Shown here piece by piece: positions 13,701-24,218 of a DNA stretch of 64,000 nucleotides. The translations under genes and the position numbers were made by a program. The stretch's first letter is position 1. Every line of letters starts with the position of its first letter. The notes beneath the pieces are model-generated. The model was not told where the DNA came from, searched no databases, and worked only from the letters and a program-made list of their open reading frames with translations. Source of the DNA: Clarkia xantiana subsp. parviflora (Eukaryota; Streptophyta; Magnoliopsida; Myrtales; Onagraceae); assembly GCA_036873135.1 (NCBI GenBank), contig JAPTYO010000003.1, forward strand, positions 31,128,763-31,192,762, given 5' to 3'.

Positions 13701-14051
13701 ACAAGCTGTACCACCAAAGATGTCTCTACTCAAGAACATCCTTGCAATATTCAACTTAGCTTACACGGTTTTGGTTTTGAATTATTCATGCGTTGGTTTC
13801 ATGGTTAGTGCCGGAGACATATTATTATCTGATCGACCTAAATCTCCATAATGTGGCATGAAAATGAACCAAAGTTGAGTTTTTTTTTTGTTTGTTCATT
13901 GATGATGCAGGTATTGAGCTTGCATGAGACGATAGCGTCGTATGCAAGTGTGTATTACATCGGGACGGTCATCCCGATAGCACTGCTTCTCCTTAGCTAC
14001 GTCATAAAACCCGCAAGGCCTTCAAAATCAAAGCCCAGGAAAGTGGAGTAA
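10720..14051 (+). CDS. LPLAT1: MBOAT lysophospholipid acyltransferase (LPLAT1/LPCAT type)
   Basis: Eight exons, 10720-11021, 11786-11841, 12324-12544, 12630-13038, 13142-13227, 13533-13596, 13685-13803 and 13911-14051, join in phase to 465 residues, matching the length of Arabidopsis LPLAT1/2 (about 460). The protein is a multi-pass ER membrane enzyme with family blocks GYCLCCGSHFAGP, GFTARWKYYF and the MBOAT histidine in SAIWHGLYPGY (His358, split by intron 5). The lysine-rich tail is usual. It transfers acyl groups from acyl-CoA to lysophosphatidylcholine and related lipids in the Lands cycle. Intron 2 starts GCAAGC and ends TAG, a GC-AG intron forced by the reading frame. The ATG at 10720 gives the conserved MELDLAPMA start. 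Confidence 0.95.
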
Positions 14052-14409
14052 GTTAGGAACCCCCTTTTTTTTTTCTGTATGAAGCTTTGGATTTGCTGGT
14101 GTAGTAGTGTAGGAGAGAATACCAAATAGCAGCTAACTCTCTGTCAAACTGTGACCTTTTCTTGATGAATGGATTATGGAACATGCATTATTTTACTGCT
14201 GTTCTTTGTGAAGTAGTGGCCTTAAATAGACCTTTCAATGGAGTGGTCCTTTTTCTGGCCTGAGATGGAAGATGACGTAAAACTATATAAATGTGGATAT
14301 TTATTTAGTATATACCAACTAGCTACTCCACCATTGCACGCCTCGAACTATATCCCTCCACTTCTACACAACCATTCATAATGTTTGGAACTCGTTGTCT
14401 TTTGATTCA
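14052..14409. other. 3' flank of LPLAT1-type gene
   Basis: Probably 3' untranslated region followed by intergenic DNA; no further gene is seen. Confidence 0.5.
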
Positions 14410-15190
14410 TCAGTTCATTTTGAACGTTAGTTAACCGACTTGCACATGACTAGTCTCAAATATTTATTTTTTTCAGTTTAGTCTTCTAATTTATATCCCT
14501 AACTTTTTATGTGTGTAATTTAGTCTTTAAACTTGTTTCAGTCGAATCCTTGACCCAATTGACCTTGCCCGAGTCAAGCACATGGCTAGGGCTGACGATG
14601 ATTAAGTTCGGCTAGGTCAGGTGACCCTAACCATGGTCGGATCTAGTAATGGGCTCTAGCGGGCTAGCTCAATTGAGTCAATGAAAAAAGTTAATTTAAC
14701 TAAGTTATATATAAAAAAGTTAAAGATGTAGACTGGGGGACTAAAATGAAAAAAAAAAAAAATTGAGACTGTTATGTGCAAGTCACGTGGGTTGACTCAC
14801 TGTCAAAATTAATATTTGACTAACGGATGTACCAAAAGTCAAGTTTCAAATTAATAGGTCTGGCGATTCATGGTCCGACGAAGCCCTGGTTCGGACCATT
14901 GCTAGGTCAATTTAGCCATAGGATACGGTTGATAATGTTTAATGACTAAATTACAAAATAAAAAGTTATGATAATAAATTTGAGAACTAAACTGAACAAA
15001 ATATGTAAACAAAGAGTTTGAGAGTAAGCATTACACAATAAACTTGGAACTAGGCATGTGCAAGTCACGTGACTATTTAACGGTCAAACTGACGGTCAAC
15101 TAATTGATGACTAAAAGTATACAAGTAGCAAACATATGGTACTACAAATTGGAAAAAAAAAAACCATATTGGACTTAAAAGTTGTTAAAT
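14410..15190. repeat. Decayed foldback/Mutator-like element copies
   Basis: This stretch holds two worn relatives of the large inverted-repeat element at 23147-23920. One is nearly whole: its left arm near 14425-14560 and right arm near 14700-14840 are inverted copies around a centre rich in GGTC/GACC motifs. The second is a half copy near 14935-15190. Both keep the arm motif GTGCAAGTCACGTG and the phrase that reads TTTAGTC on one arm and GACTAAA on the other. No coding capacity was found. Confidence 0.6.
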
Positions 15191-17400
15191 ATAAGGTACC
15201 AAAAAAACGTATTAACTCAAAGATCTATTAACCCATGTAATTATTAAGTAGTTTAACAGTTGAACCAAAAAGTTGAAATAATTAATATGTATATTCACGA
15301 TGGAGTTGTGTATGAGTCACATACTTCGACCTATGGATTGAGTACAGGTCGATTATTTTGAGTCCATAAAATTTATGATTCGGGTATGAACACAATCTAT
15401 TCTCCGTCTATATTCTTGATATATGAACTATATATAACTGTGATTAAGGTTAAATAGTAATCAAATGTATGTGAAAGTGAAAGAATAAATATTTAATTAT
15501 TGTTTGAATTCAAATGTATGGTTATAATTAAGACTAGAAGATTAATATTTAAGTATTGTTTGAATTTCAAATATATCAGTTTAAATTACATTATTAGATT
15601 GTAATTTTGATAGCATATTATTCATTATTCACTGAACTGTTCTTCCAACATTAATAGTGTTGTCTAGAGTACATGGTACGACCATGCATTATGCGGCGCC
15701 AAAATAGCTTCCACTTAACAGCATCAACGTGCATGTACAGGAGTTGTCTAATTACTCTATTTCTTTTCATTTTCTTTTAATCTAAATTAACTACAAATCT
15801 TTTGGCCAAAAAAATTACCACAAAAATTAAATCTACAATGGTTAAATAAAACTAAAAAAAAATCACAACACTTCTACTTTTTTCATATATATATAATATC
15901 AGTATAAAAAGAACATATTCCTAATTAATTTATAATACTTTTTAAAATTAATAATATAGACGATATTCAAATTTTGTAATAATATACTATTAAATATTAA
16001 TACGTATATGCTTTCAAAACTCTCCAACTTGTTAAACTTTTAGCCAAAAAAAAATCTTGTTAAACTCATTTTATAGATATTTTTTAAATAGTACACAAGT
16101 GTTTATCAAATCAATTAAAAACTGCCAAATTTCTTAAGCTTTTAACATCTTAATGTTTCACCTAAATGAATTGATTCAGTGTAACTACGAAGTTCACAAC
16201 GATCCAAATGAATAAATGTTAGAAACAATTTTTTTTTGGTGCCAATATGTTAAAAACAGTTGGAAACACTCAAGAAACTAATGTTGGAAACAGTTAAAAA
16301 CTTGCGCTAAACTCCAAGGATCTCAAAATTTGTAATTTACGATACAAAAATAGATAAATATATATATTAGAAAAGGTTAAACAATGGGCATATATATAGA
16401 ATATAGAATGATAAATATAGGTAGGAAAATGAGAAGCACACGTGGTGAATGGCGTGAAGTGTGGACTGCGTGGACGTGGAAGCATCGGAGATTGCAAATT
16501 AGAAATCTAGATTCTCAAGGTCAACTTCCGGTCTCAGAAACCAAACCCTAAATTATTATATATATATATATAATCAACACAACCCCCGCCCTCCATTAAT
16601 TTTTTATTTACAGTAGATGTTGTAAGTGGCAAATCAACACTATCACTAAATCATTATGTAAATTGTTTACGATCTTTTGGTTCTATATATTTGATCATGT
16701 TTTATTTTGTAGGTTTTTAGTGCCATATGTTTGCGTTTTATGGTGCATTTATTAGTTAACGGTTAAGTTTAACGGTTAAATACTTTTATTTCGTTCAATT
16801 TACTCCACCAATATATACATCTAACATTTGATTTTTACAATTTAATCCCTAAGAAAATGTAGTCATAGTTCGACTCATGACTGCGTCAAACCACGGATCG
16901 GGTCGTCACACCCTATTTTCGTATAAAACTTAAACAAAATTTAAATCCGAGATATTTGTTTAATAGATGAAGTGCTAAATTTGTACATCACGTTAGAAAA
17001 ATCATACTAAGATGACCATCATGAGGACATGTTTATTGTACATTTATAATAAACATCACTAGTATCTACTATTAGCATATAAAAAGAAAAATACTAGTTA
17101 TAAATATTATTATATTCTCAAAACCTAAGAAAATTTAAATACGAGATTTCAATTTAATAGATGAAGTGTTTAATGATATTATCACATGAATACGATTGTC
17201 ACCTTCATTAATTCCTCCTCACTTTTTTTATATTCATCACTCTCGAACACTGTGATCTTTCAAATTACAGTAAAATAATCAAAACTTAAGATTCAAATTT
17301 TACACTCCCAATCCACCATTGAACGTACTGAAGCTTCTTCTTCCCTTCTTCATCTTCCATTTTCACAGTGATAGCAGCTGTCAGTGAAACGAAAAAAATG
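15191..17400. other. AT-rich intergenic region
   Basis: No supported gene. A weak half-copy of the same foldback family lies near 16670-16880 (phrases TTTTGGTTCTATATATTTGATC and ACAATTTAATCCCTAAG in the order seen in the arms). A TA repeat lies near 16556-16572. Confidence 0.45.
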
Positions 17401-17457
17401 GTTTCTTGAGATCTAAACTACGAACCATCCCCTCTCTTTCTTCTTCATCACCCTCTC

Positions 17458-17465
17458 TATATATT
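17458..17465 (+). promoter_or_regulatory. Probable TATA box of DUF4378-like gene
   Basis: TATATATT stands in a pyrimidine-rich stretch about 160 bp before the ATG at 17626, a normal distance for a plant promoter with a short leader. Confidence 0.45.
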
Positions 17466-17625
17466 CCCTCTCTTCTCTCTGCAATTCTCCATTGCATTGA
17501 TCGGAGAACTGAAATAACTGAACTACCCCACCCAACGCATTCACTTCACTCTCCTTTTGCCTTCTGTGCTACGTCAGTTCATGTAACTGTGGATCGACCG
17601 ATCATTAATCAGGGTTTGTACAAAA

Positions 17626-20600
17626 ATGGAGATCGTCGCTCTTTCCTCCTCATCCGACGGCCAGAAGCTCCGCAAGTCGTTCAAGTCCGACCACCTCCGC
17701 CGTCCGATTCCGCTGCTCAAGGACTTCCTCCTCGACGATTTCAGCTCCTGCTCATCCAACGGCTTCAAATCCTTCCCGAGGAAGGCGCATTGCTGCGCTG
17801 CATCAGTGCCGGCGATGTTCCTCATCGACGGCGAACTGAAGGGACGGCCGTCATCGGCGTCGAAGCGGCACCGGCTGAGCAGGAACCCGTCCAAGGCGGC
17901 GTCTACCACCTTCTCCGCCCTGCACAGGGCGTCTCTCAAGGTGCTGCATAAGCTGCTTCCGTATCGGCCGGCAGTTAAGTCCTCGTCCTCCGGCGCCGCC
18001 CAGAGCGGGGTCCGCCGTGGGATTCTCCCGAGAAGCCTCTCGCGGAGGCTATCCAAGTCTCGGTTCTGGAAGAAGACGGCTCCGGCGGCGGTGGCAGTGG
18101 CGGAAAGTGACGATTCTGTGACCGGACGGTGGAAGCTGTTCCGCGAGTTTCTAGAAGAAAAGGATCCTCCGCCGCCGTCGGGTAAGGCTTGCCACCGGAG
18201 TGCCACGTCAGTGACCAGTTCCAGCAGTGGCCGGAACAGCAGCTGGGGTAGCAGCGATTTCGGCAGCTCCGTCGCGTCATCTAGCTCATTCAGCGGTAAC
18301 TCTGTTAGCTCCGCCGTGGTTTCGGAAGTTAAAAAGGATTCACCGTTACCGCCGCCGCTGGAACTCGACGAGGAGGAGGAAGAAGTCAGCGAGAGAGTAG
18401 GAGTCACCGGCGGCAGGGAGGAATCAGGTGCGGCAACGACCACGGAATGCTCGAAGGTAACTTCACGGAGTAATAAACTATTTGTCTATGACTGTACATT
18501 GTCTGTTGGTGTGTCAACTTCCGAATGGGCTTACTCAAAACGTGCTACTGTGATTCGATCTACAGTATCTTATTTTTTATTTTTAGCCACCAAATTTTGA
18601 ACAAACTATAATAAATAAATAAATAAATTAAAAAAAATATCTACCGTGCGTGTAGGACTGTAAATATAAAATATGAGAGTAAAATAAAATCAATATATAG
18701 TCAGTATAGTGGCGAAGGGTTAATTTTGGGACTTTCAAAAAGTTTGGAGGGCTGTTTAATAATTTTGTAACTTCTTGGGATAAGAGATATCTGGGGTATT
18801 TCTCGGGGACAATTTAATAGATGCTTCCAGCTATTGATTCGACGTCTAGGATTCCGTTTAGTGTGGTCCAAGGCGGAATCTAGCGCCGTAGATTTTTCGG
18901 ACTACTACACTTACCGTGTGAAAAATAAAATAATATTTGTGTACAATTTTGTTTTTTAATTTCTTTTTCAAATTTAAAACAGTAATATTAAAATCCATAG
19001 CAAAGTGAAATTCGAATTTTTACTACAAACTTTACCATTTTTTTTTTCCTGTCTACGTCCATAGAATTTTTTTTATTAAATGAATTAAACTTTATATTCT
19101 ATTTTAGTCATGTTAAATTATGATATTAATTGTGCAACTTAGAGAACATGTGATGATATTCGAGGAGTTTACATCACACTGATATAATTAAAATATGATT
19201 ATATCACAACAATGTGTTTATGATTTATTCACAAACAATGTCATATCAACTCCTCTCCTTATCATTATATTTTGTAAAATAGAACAAATTCTATAAAATT
19301 AAATATCTCAATAGTAAATTATAAAATTTAAGAATTGGGACAGAAAAAAATGGTAAAACTTGAATATTATATATAAATGTTTTCCCTGATTTATTTATTT
19401 ATATTAATATAATAAACAGTAGAGATTAGATGACAAGTTAATTTGTACAGTAAAAGGTGATGTGTAATTGATGTGTCGGTTGAGCAGATATGGTGGCAGG
19501 CTGGCTGGCTGGTAGTTTTATTTAAAGAAGCAGCAGAATGGGCCTTTTAATTTATGATAGATTGGCCGTATTTGGGTCTCTTATTTAATTCCACCTTTAT
19601 TCATTGGTCCGACCTTTAATTATTAGCCAACATTTATCATATGCTATCTTAATATGGAAAGGCAAAATAACATACCATCTATATATACATCATCATTCTA
19701 ACTGTAAAATTTTATGTGAAAATAAAGTCTAGTTTAAAACTTTTATTTTTTAACTGTTAGATTATATATATTTAAATTTGTGTAAGCAACATTTTTTATT
19801 TATTTTGAAATTTGATTCATTTTCGAACTCAATTTAGCAAATGTGAAATTGAAATAAAATCAGACTTTATTTTAGCTAATTCTTAATTTTCTTAATATTC
19901 AGGAAGAATGGCAAAGTGAAGAGAAAGAGCAGTTTAGTCCAGTGTCAGTTCTAGACTGTCCCTTCCATGATGACGAAGAAGCTGAGACTTCATCCTCGAA
20001 TAATAGCCCCGTGCGCATTGGAGGTATTTACATTTTCATACAATAATAGCGTTTATTATTATTATTATAAAATGCCTAATAATTCATTATTTAGACGTTT
20101 TATAAACAGTTATTTGAATTTTAATTTTCTAAATTTTGTTATTTTAAATTTCATTTTTAGATCAAAATGGTACATCTGTCTATTGTCCATTAAAACTAAA
20201 TGAAAAATATCATGTGCCGTTGATACGACTCTTTGTTTTGAGTTTTATTTACAATGTTTGTAATGTAGTATGTTTTTTTTACTGCTAGGATGGACTTAAT
20301 TGTAACATATGTAAAACTTTAAAAGTATGAAAAAATATAATTTTTTTAACTACGCCTAATCTTTGTATTATACTATTAATAATATCAAATTCCCTATGAA
20401 ATTCCCCTTAAGACAATAGAAAAATATTAATAAATAATGTCACAAGTATAGTACTTGTGGAACATAGTAAATACTAAATTGTTTATGTTTGAAAAAAATA
20501 TATGAATAACTGAGATTTATTGGCAGATGTAGCCTTTTAATCAAAATCTAATGTAGAGAAATGAAAAAAATTCAAAATTCAGATAGATGTTTGGTTAGCA

Positions 20601-21096
20601 AATTTTATGAATATATTTACTAAACATGTTAATTTTATGAACAGAAACCAAACGTAAGCATATGCACAAGGTTCATCGATTCAAGAGTCTCTCCCAACTG
20701 GAACCACTGAACTTAGACCAACGGCTAGCCGTCTCCGAGCCAAAGAACCACCCTACCGAACCATTTGGGTTCGGTCCAGAGTCCGATGAACTGATGCGTT
20801 CAATGAAATCAAAGTATCCTAGCCTCGGGCTCGGAGTAGACAATCTCTTGTCGGATTTCTTCATTGAGAAGCTCGAGGATGGACTTAGCCACGACGCGCT
20901 TAAACTAGCCGATGATTGGGTTAATGGAAGAGAAGAGGTGTGGTTAGGTTGGGAAGTTGTTAAAGGAAGAAATGCTTATTTGAAAGACATGGAAAAAGGA
21001 TGGATGAATTTGGGAGGGGAGAAGCAAGATATGGCATTGGATGTGGAGATTGAAATTTGGAGTTCTTTGGTGGAAGAGGTGTTGCTTGGCCTCTAA
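17626..21096 (+). CDS. Plant-specific protein resembling the DUF4378 group
   Basis: Three exons, 17626-18456, 19903-20023 and 20645-21096, join in phase through GT-AG introns to 467 residues. The N-terminal third is basic, with LRRPIPLLKDFLLDD near residue 25 followed by Ser/Arg-rich sequence, which suggests a nuclear or cytosolic protein without a signal peptide. The middle is Ser-rich, with a run of Glu near residue 250. Exon 2 carries the family phrase FSPVSVLDCPFHDDEE. The C-terminus is a helical region ending in an acidic, Trp-containing block, IEIWSSLVEEVLLGL, typical of DUF4378-like proteins. The biochemical role is unknown. The ATG at 17626 is the first in frame. The 3' end of the CDS, including the stop, is the first unit of a tandem repeat. 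Confidence 0.75.
20286..20430 (+). repeat. Dispersed repeat, copy 2 (in intron 2)
   Basis: Same family and orientation as the copy at 6981-7130; it starts AGGATGGACTTAATTGTAAC and keeps the motif TACTATTAATAATATCAAAT. It lies in intron 2 of the DUF4378-like gene. Confidence 0.6.
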
Positions 21097-21221
21097 GGTA
21101 TCTATCAAGGTGAACTTCTTTGGTGGAAGAGATGTTACTTGGCCTCTAAGGTATCTATCTAGGTGGACTTGTTTGGTAGAAGAGATGTTACTTGGCCTCT
21201 AAGGTATCTATCAAAGTTATA
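21063..21221 (+). repeat. Three 53-bp tandem repeats spanning a stop codon
   Basis: Units start at 21063, 21116 and 21169 with TTCTTTGGTGGAAGAG (TTGTTTGGTAGAAGAG in the third) and each contains TTGGCCTCTAAGGTATCTAT. The first unit holds the last codons and TAA stop of the DUF4378-like gene, so the duplication copied coding sequence into the 3' untranslated region. Confidence 0.85.
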
Positions 21222-22110
21222 AGGTATGCAAATAGAGGAATGTTATGGACCGTCGGATCACGACGCGACGCACGGTGTGGATCGGTCTCTCCTAAGCATA
21301 GTAGAAGAGGCAATGGTGGTTGTGAACAACTTGGGGTTGTTCCATCTAGGTGAAGTCTTTAGTGAGAGAGACCTTATAGCTAGTTATGAGAGTTTTGTAG
21401 TGCACAAGGTTGTTACCACGTTTTGCAACTTTTAGTGGCTTTATTATTTTCTTAATAATGAAGTTGTTTTATACTTTTGTTTAAATCTCTAAAATGAGTT
21501 ATAGTTTACAATGTCGAGAGTATTAAGGTTAAACATGTTACTTCTTAACTAAGATAGCAGGGGTTCATATGGTGTTAAGACTCTGAAATTATAAAGATAT
21601 TTATGGTCAGCAATTTACCATTACAATCTAACTCAAAGGAAGTATGGATTAAACTAGGTTTGGATCAAACATGATAAATGTGTTACCCTCCTAATGAACC
21701 CCATAAGATTATCCAAACTAGAAAGTTGCATCCAAATATGAGAAGTATTCCAGGAATTACATTTTTCTGTCGGAAATTACAATAACTTACCATTTGACTG
21801 ATTTCATTCAGATTAGATGGAGCTAGCAATTTATTTACAATCAAAACTAAGCTAAAAAATCAGTTATGGAAAAAAAATTCTTAGTGCTAGATGTCTCGTA
21901 ACTCTTTAATGTATGGATTGTGGAAGTGAAGAACATAGGCCCCAACCGGCCCAAACAAGAACTTACTATTCTTTTTTATTCTCGCCCAAACTGAAAAGTA
22001 ATCTGCAAAAGATGAAAAAATTGAAGAAGTTCGTGCCAACATATGTGTTTTCAAGATGGGTATAACGTTTTTTTTTTAAACTCCTTCAAAGTGTATCAAT
22101 ATATTACTCA
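21222..22110. other. Intergenic DNA
   Basis: No gene is supported. A 69-codon frame at 21226-21435 resembles nothing known. Confidence 0.45.
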
Positions 22111-22114
22111 TAAA

Positions 22115-22450
22115 TATGGGACGAGTCAAGCTATTCGTGAGCTACTCGAGATCGGCTCGGTCGATATTTGAATTCGACTCGTTAAATTTCGAGTTGAGAC
22201 GAGCTCGAGTCGAGCTTTTGCTGGAACCGAGTCAAGTACGAGTTCACTTGTACTCGATCGACTCGAAAGGCTCGCGAGTCTAATCGAGCTTTTTTGCTTT
22301 GCCTATTCGAGTCGAGTTCGAGCTTGAGTTTTTTTTTTTTTTCCGAGCTTTACAAAATATTTTATATATGTATATATTCAACTCAAGTCGAGTTCGAGCT
22401 CGAACTCGGCCAGAAAACCTAATCGAGTCGAGTGCGAGCTAAGATAAACT
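22115..22450. repeat. Region dense in GAGCTCGAGTCGAG-like motifs
   Basis: Many overlapping, partly palindromic units of the type GAGTCGAG/CTCGACTC occur on both strands, such as GACGAGCTCGAGTCGAGC near 22200 and AAGTCGAGTTCGAGCTCGAA near 22386. They form arms around a poly-T tract. This looks like a short inverted-repeat element, but no clear ends or target duplication were found. Confidence 0.5.
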
Positions 22451-22482
22451 ATTTATAATTAAATTATAATATTTAAAACTTG

Positions 22483-23028
22483 ATGAGCCGAGTCGGGCCG
22501 ACCCTCCGGATTGTCCCGTTACCCCAGACCTCCCTGGATATGTGCGATACTCCGGGACGGTCTGGATTCCTCCTATTGATGACGCGTAAAACCCTACGCA
22601 AACACTGCACGTGCAAACCTCCCGATGTCAGCTTTACTCCCGTCTACGCTCGGTTCATACTTTACATTGAACCGACGTTGGACCGTTCAAAACCCGGTTT
22701 GATTCCAAGGTTCCCTATAAATAGGAGTCTTGATCATTCATTTCACAATTAAGTTGACAGCGGAAGCTCTGCCCTCTCTCTTACTTTCTCTCTCTAAAAT
22801 ACCTGACTTGAGCTTCGGAGAGAGTTCATCGCACTCCACCCCCCTACGTGGTGTGCGATACTAGGATCCGACACTCCACCTAGCAAAGGATCCAACATGT
22901 GGGTTGCTCAACCACCATCTCCTTTGGTTGATCTGTTATTGCTAGATTGTAAAGACGTTCCTCCTTAATCCTGTACGAACTACAAATTTGCTGTTTAATA
23001 AAAATATCATTTGGCAAAAAAAAAAAAC
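22483..23028 (+). mobile_element. LTR-like promoter segment ending in a poly-A tail
   Basis: The stretch has a TATA box (CTATAAATAGG, near 22715), then TGACTTGAGCTTCGGAGAGA near 22804, a phrase common in the transcribed part of plant gypsy-type LTRs, then AATAAA near 22996 and a run of A at about 23015-23027. It could be a retroposed retrotransposon transcript or a solo LTR. A possible imperfect target duplication is AAAACTTGAT before it and AAAACTCGAT after it. No coding sequence is present. Confidence 0.45.
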
Positions 23029-23146
23029 TCGATCTTCATATCTGTTTTTAACTTAACCGTAGTAGCATTGGATCTTGCCCCAAAATAGTATTGGATCGAA
23101 CAATTGAAAATCTAAGGGTTAAAGGTACTTTTCATACCACATGTTT

Positions 23147-23920
23147 GGCCGAATGTGGCTTTTAGTACCAGATGTTTGATTTTGTATACTTTTGGTACCA
23201 AACGTTCGAAAAAATGTGGCTTTTGGTACATCCGTTAGTTTTTTCCGTTAAATGACATGTGCAAGTCACGTGACCGACCCTAAACTTTCGATTTTATTCA
23301 ATTTATTCCCTAAAATATATTTCTAACTTTTAATTTGTTTAATTTAGTCCCAAAACTTCAAAATCAATTCCAATTTAACCATTGAACCCAATTGACCTAG
23401 CCGGACCTAGCCTAGGCTAGGTCCGACCCTGGTTCGTGGTCGCTGGACCCAGCCAACCCTGACCCAGGGTCGGACCTAGCCCCAGTCTAGGTCCGGCTAG
23501 GTCAATTGGGACCTAGCCCAATTTGGGTCGAATTTGGGCTAGGTCCCAATTGACCTAGCCGGACCTAGCCTAGGGCTAGGTCTGACCCTGGGTTAGGGTC
23601 GGCTGGGTTCGGCGACCCCAACCCAGGTTCGGACCTAGCCCTAGGCTAGATCCGGCTAGGTCAATTGGGTTCGATGATTCAATTGGAATTGATTTTGAAG
23701 TTTTGGGACTAAATTAAACAAATTAAAAGTTATGAATATATTTGAGGGACTAAATTGAACAAAATCGAAAGTTTAGGGTCGGTCACGTGACTTGCACATG
23801 TCACTTAACGGAAAAAACAAACGGCCAACTAACGGATGTACCAAAAGCCACATTTTTTCAAACGTTTGGTACCAAAAGTATACAAAACCAAACATCTGAT
23901 ACCAAAAGCCAGATTCGGCC
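23147..23920. mobile_element. Foldback/Mutator-like element with arms of about 370 bp
   Basis: Almost the whole 774 bp is an imperfect palindrome. The left end, GGCCGAATGTGGCTTTTAGT, is matched in reverse by the right end near 23888-23920. Both arms contain CCGTTAG/CTAACGG, GTGCAAGTCACGTGAC and AAACTTTCGATTTT and their inverses. The centre consists of repeated GGACCTAGCC/GGCTAGGTCC units. Homology on the left may extend to about 23110. No clear target duplication was read. There is no transposase, so it must be non-autonomous. Confidence 0.75.
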
Positions 23921-24218
23921 TAATGATTTTAAATAATAATTCAATTGTATGATCAATAAGACATCCTTATAATTTCAATATTGTCATTCAATTAAGCGTC
24001 CAGTTGAACGCATTTAGTTGCAATCCTTCAATATTTTTGCGATTATCTTAAATAACCTTAAAAAAGCTCATGTGATTAACATATCTACGCTTTTGTATAG
24101 TTTGATGTAAATTATAACGAACGTAATAATTTACTGGAAAATTAATAATTTATATGTAACCACTTTATTTTTTAAAAAAAAATAAAATAATATTCAGTTT
24201 AAAGTCCGATCTCTAATT
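23921..24218. other. AT-rich spacer
   Basis: Nothing recognisable lies between the foldback element and the LINE. Confidence 0.5.

Noticed and set aside
17574..18443. 289-codon frame opposite exon 1 of the DUF4378-like gene
   Set aside because: Shadow of a GC-rich, Ser/Arg-rich exon; the plus strand has splice continuity and family motifs.
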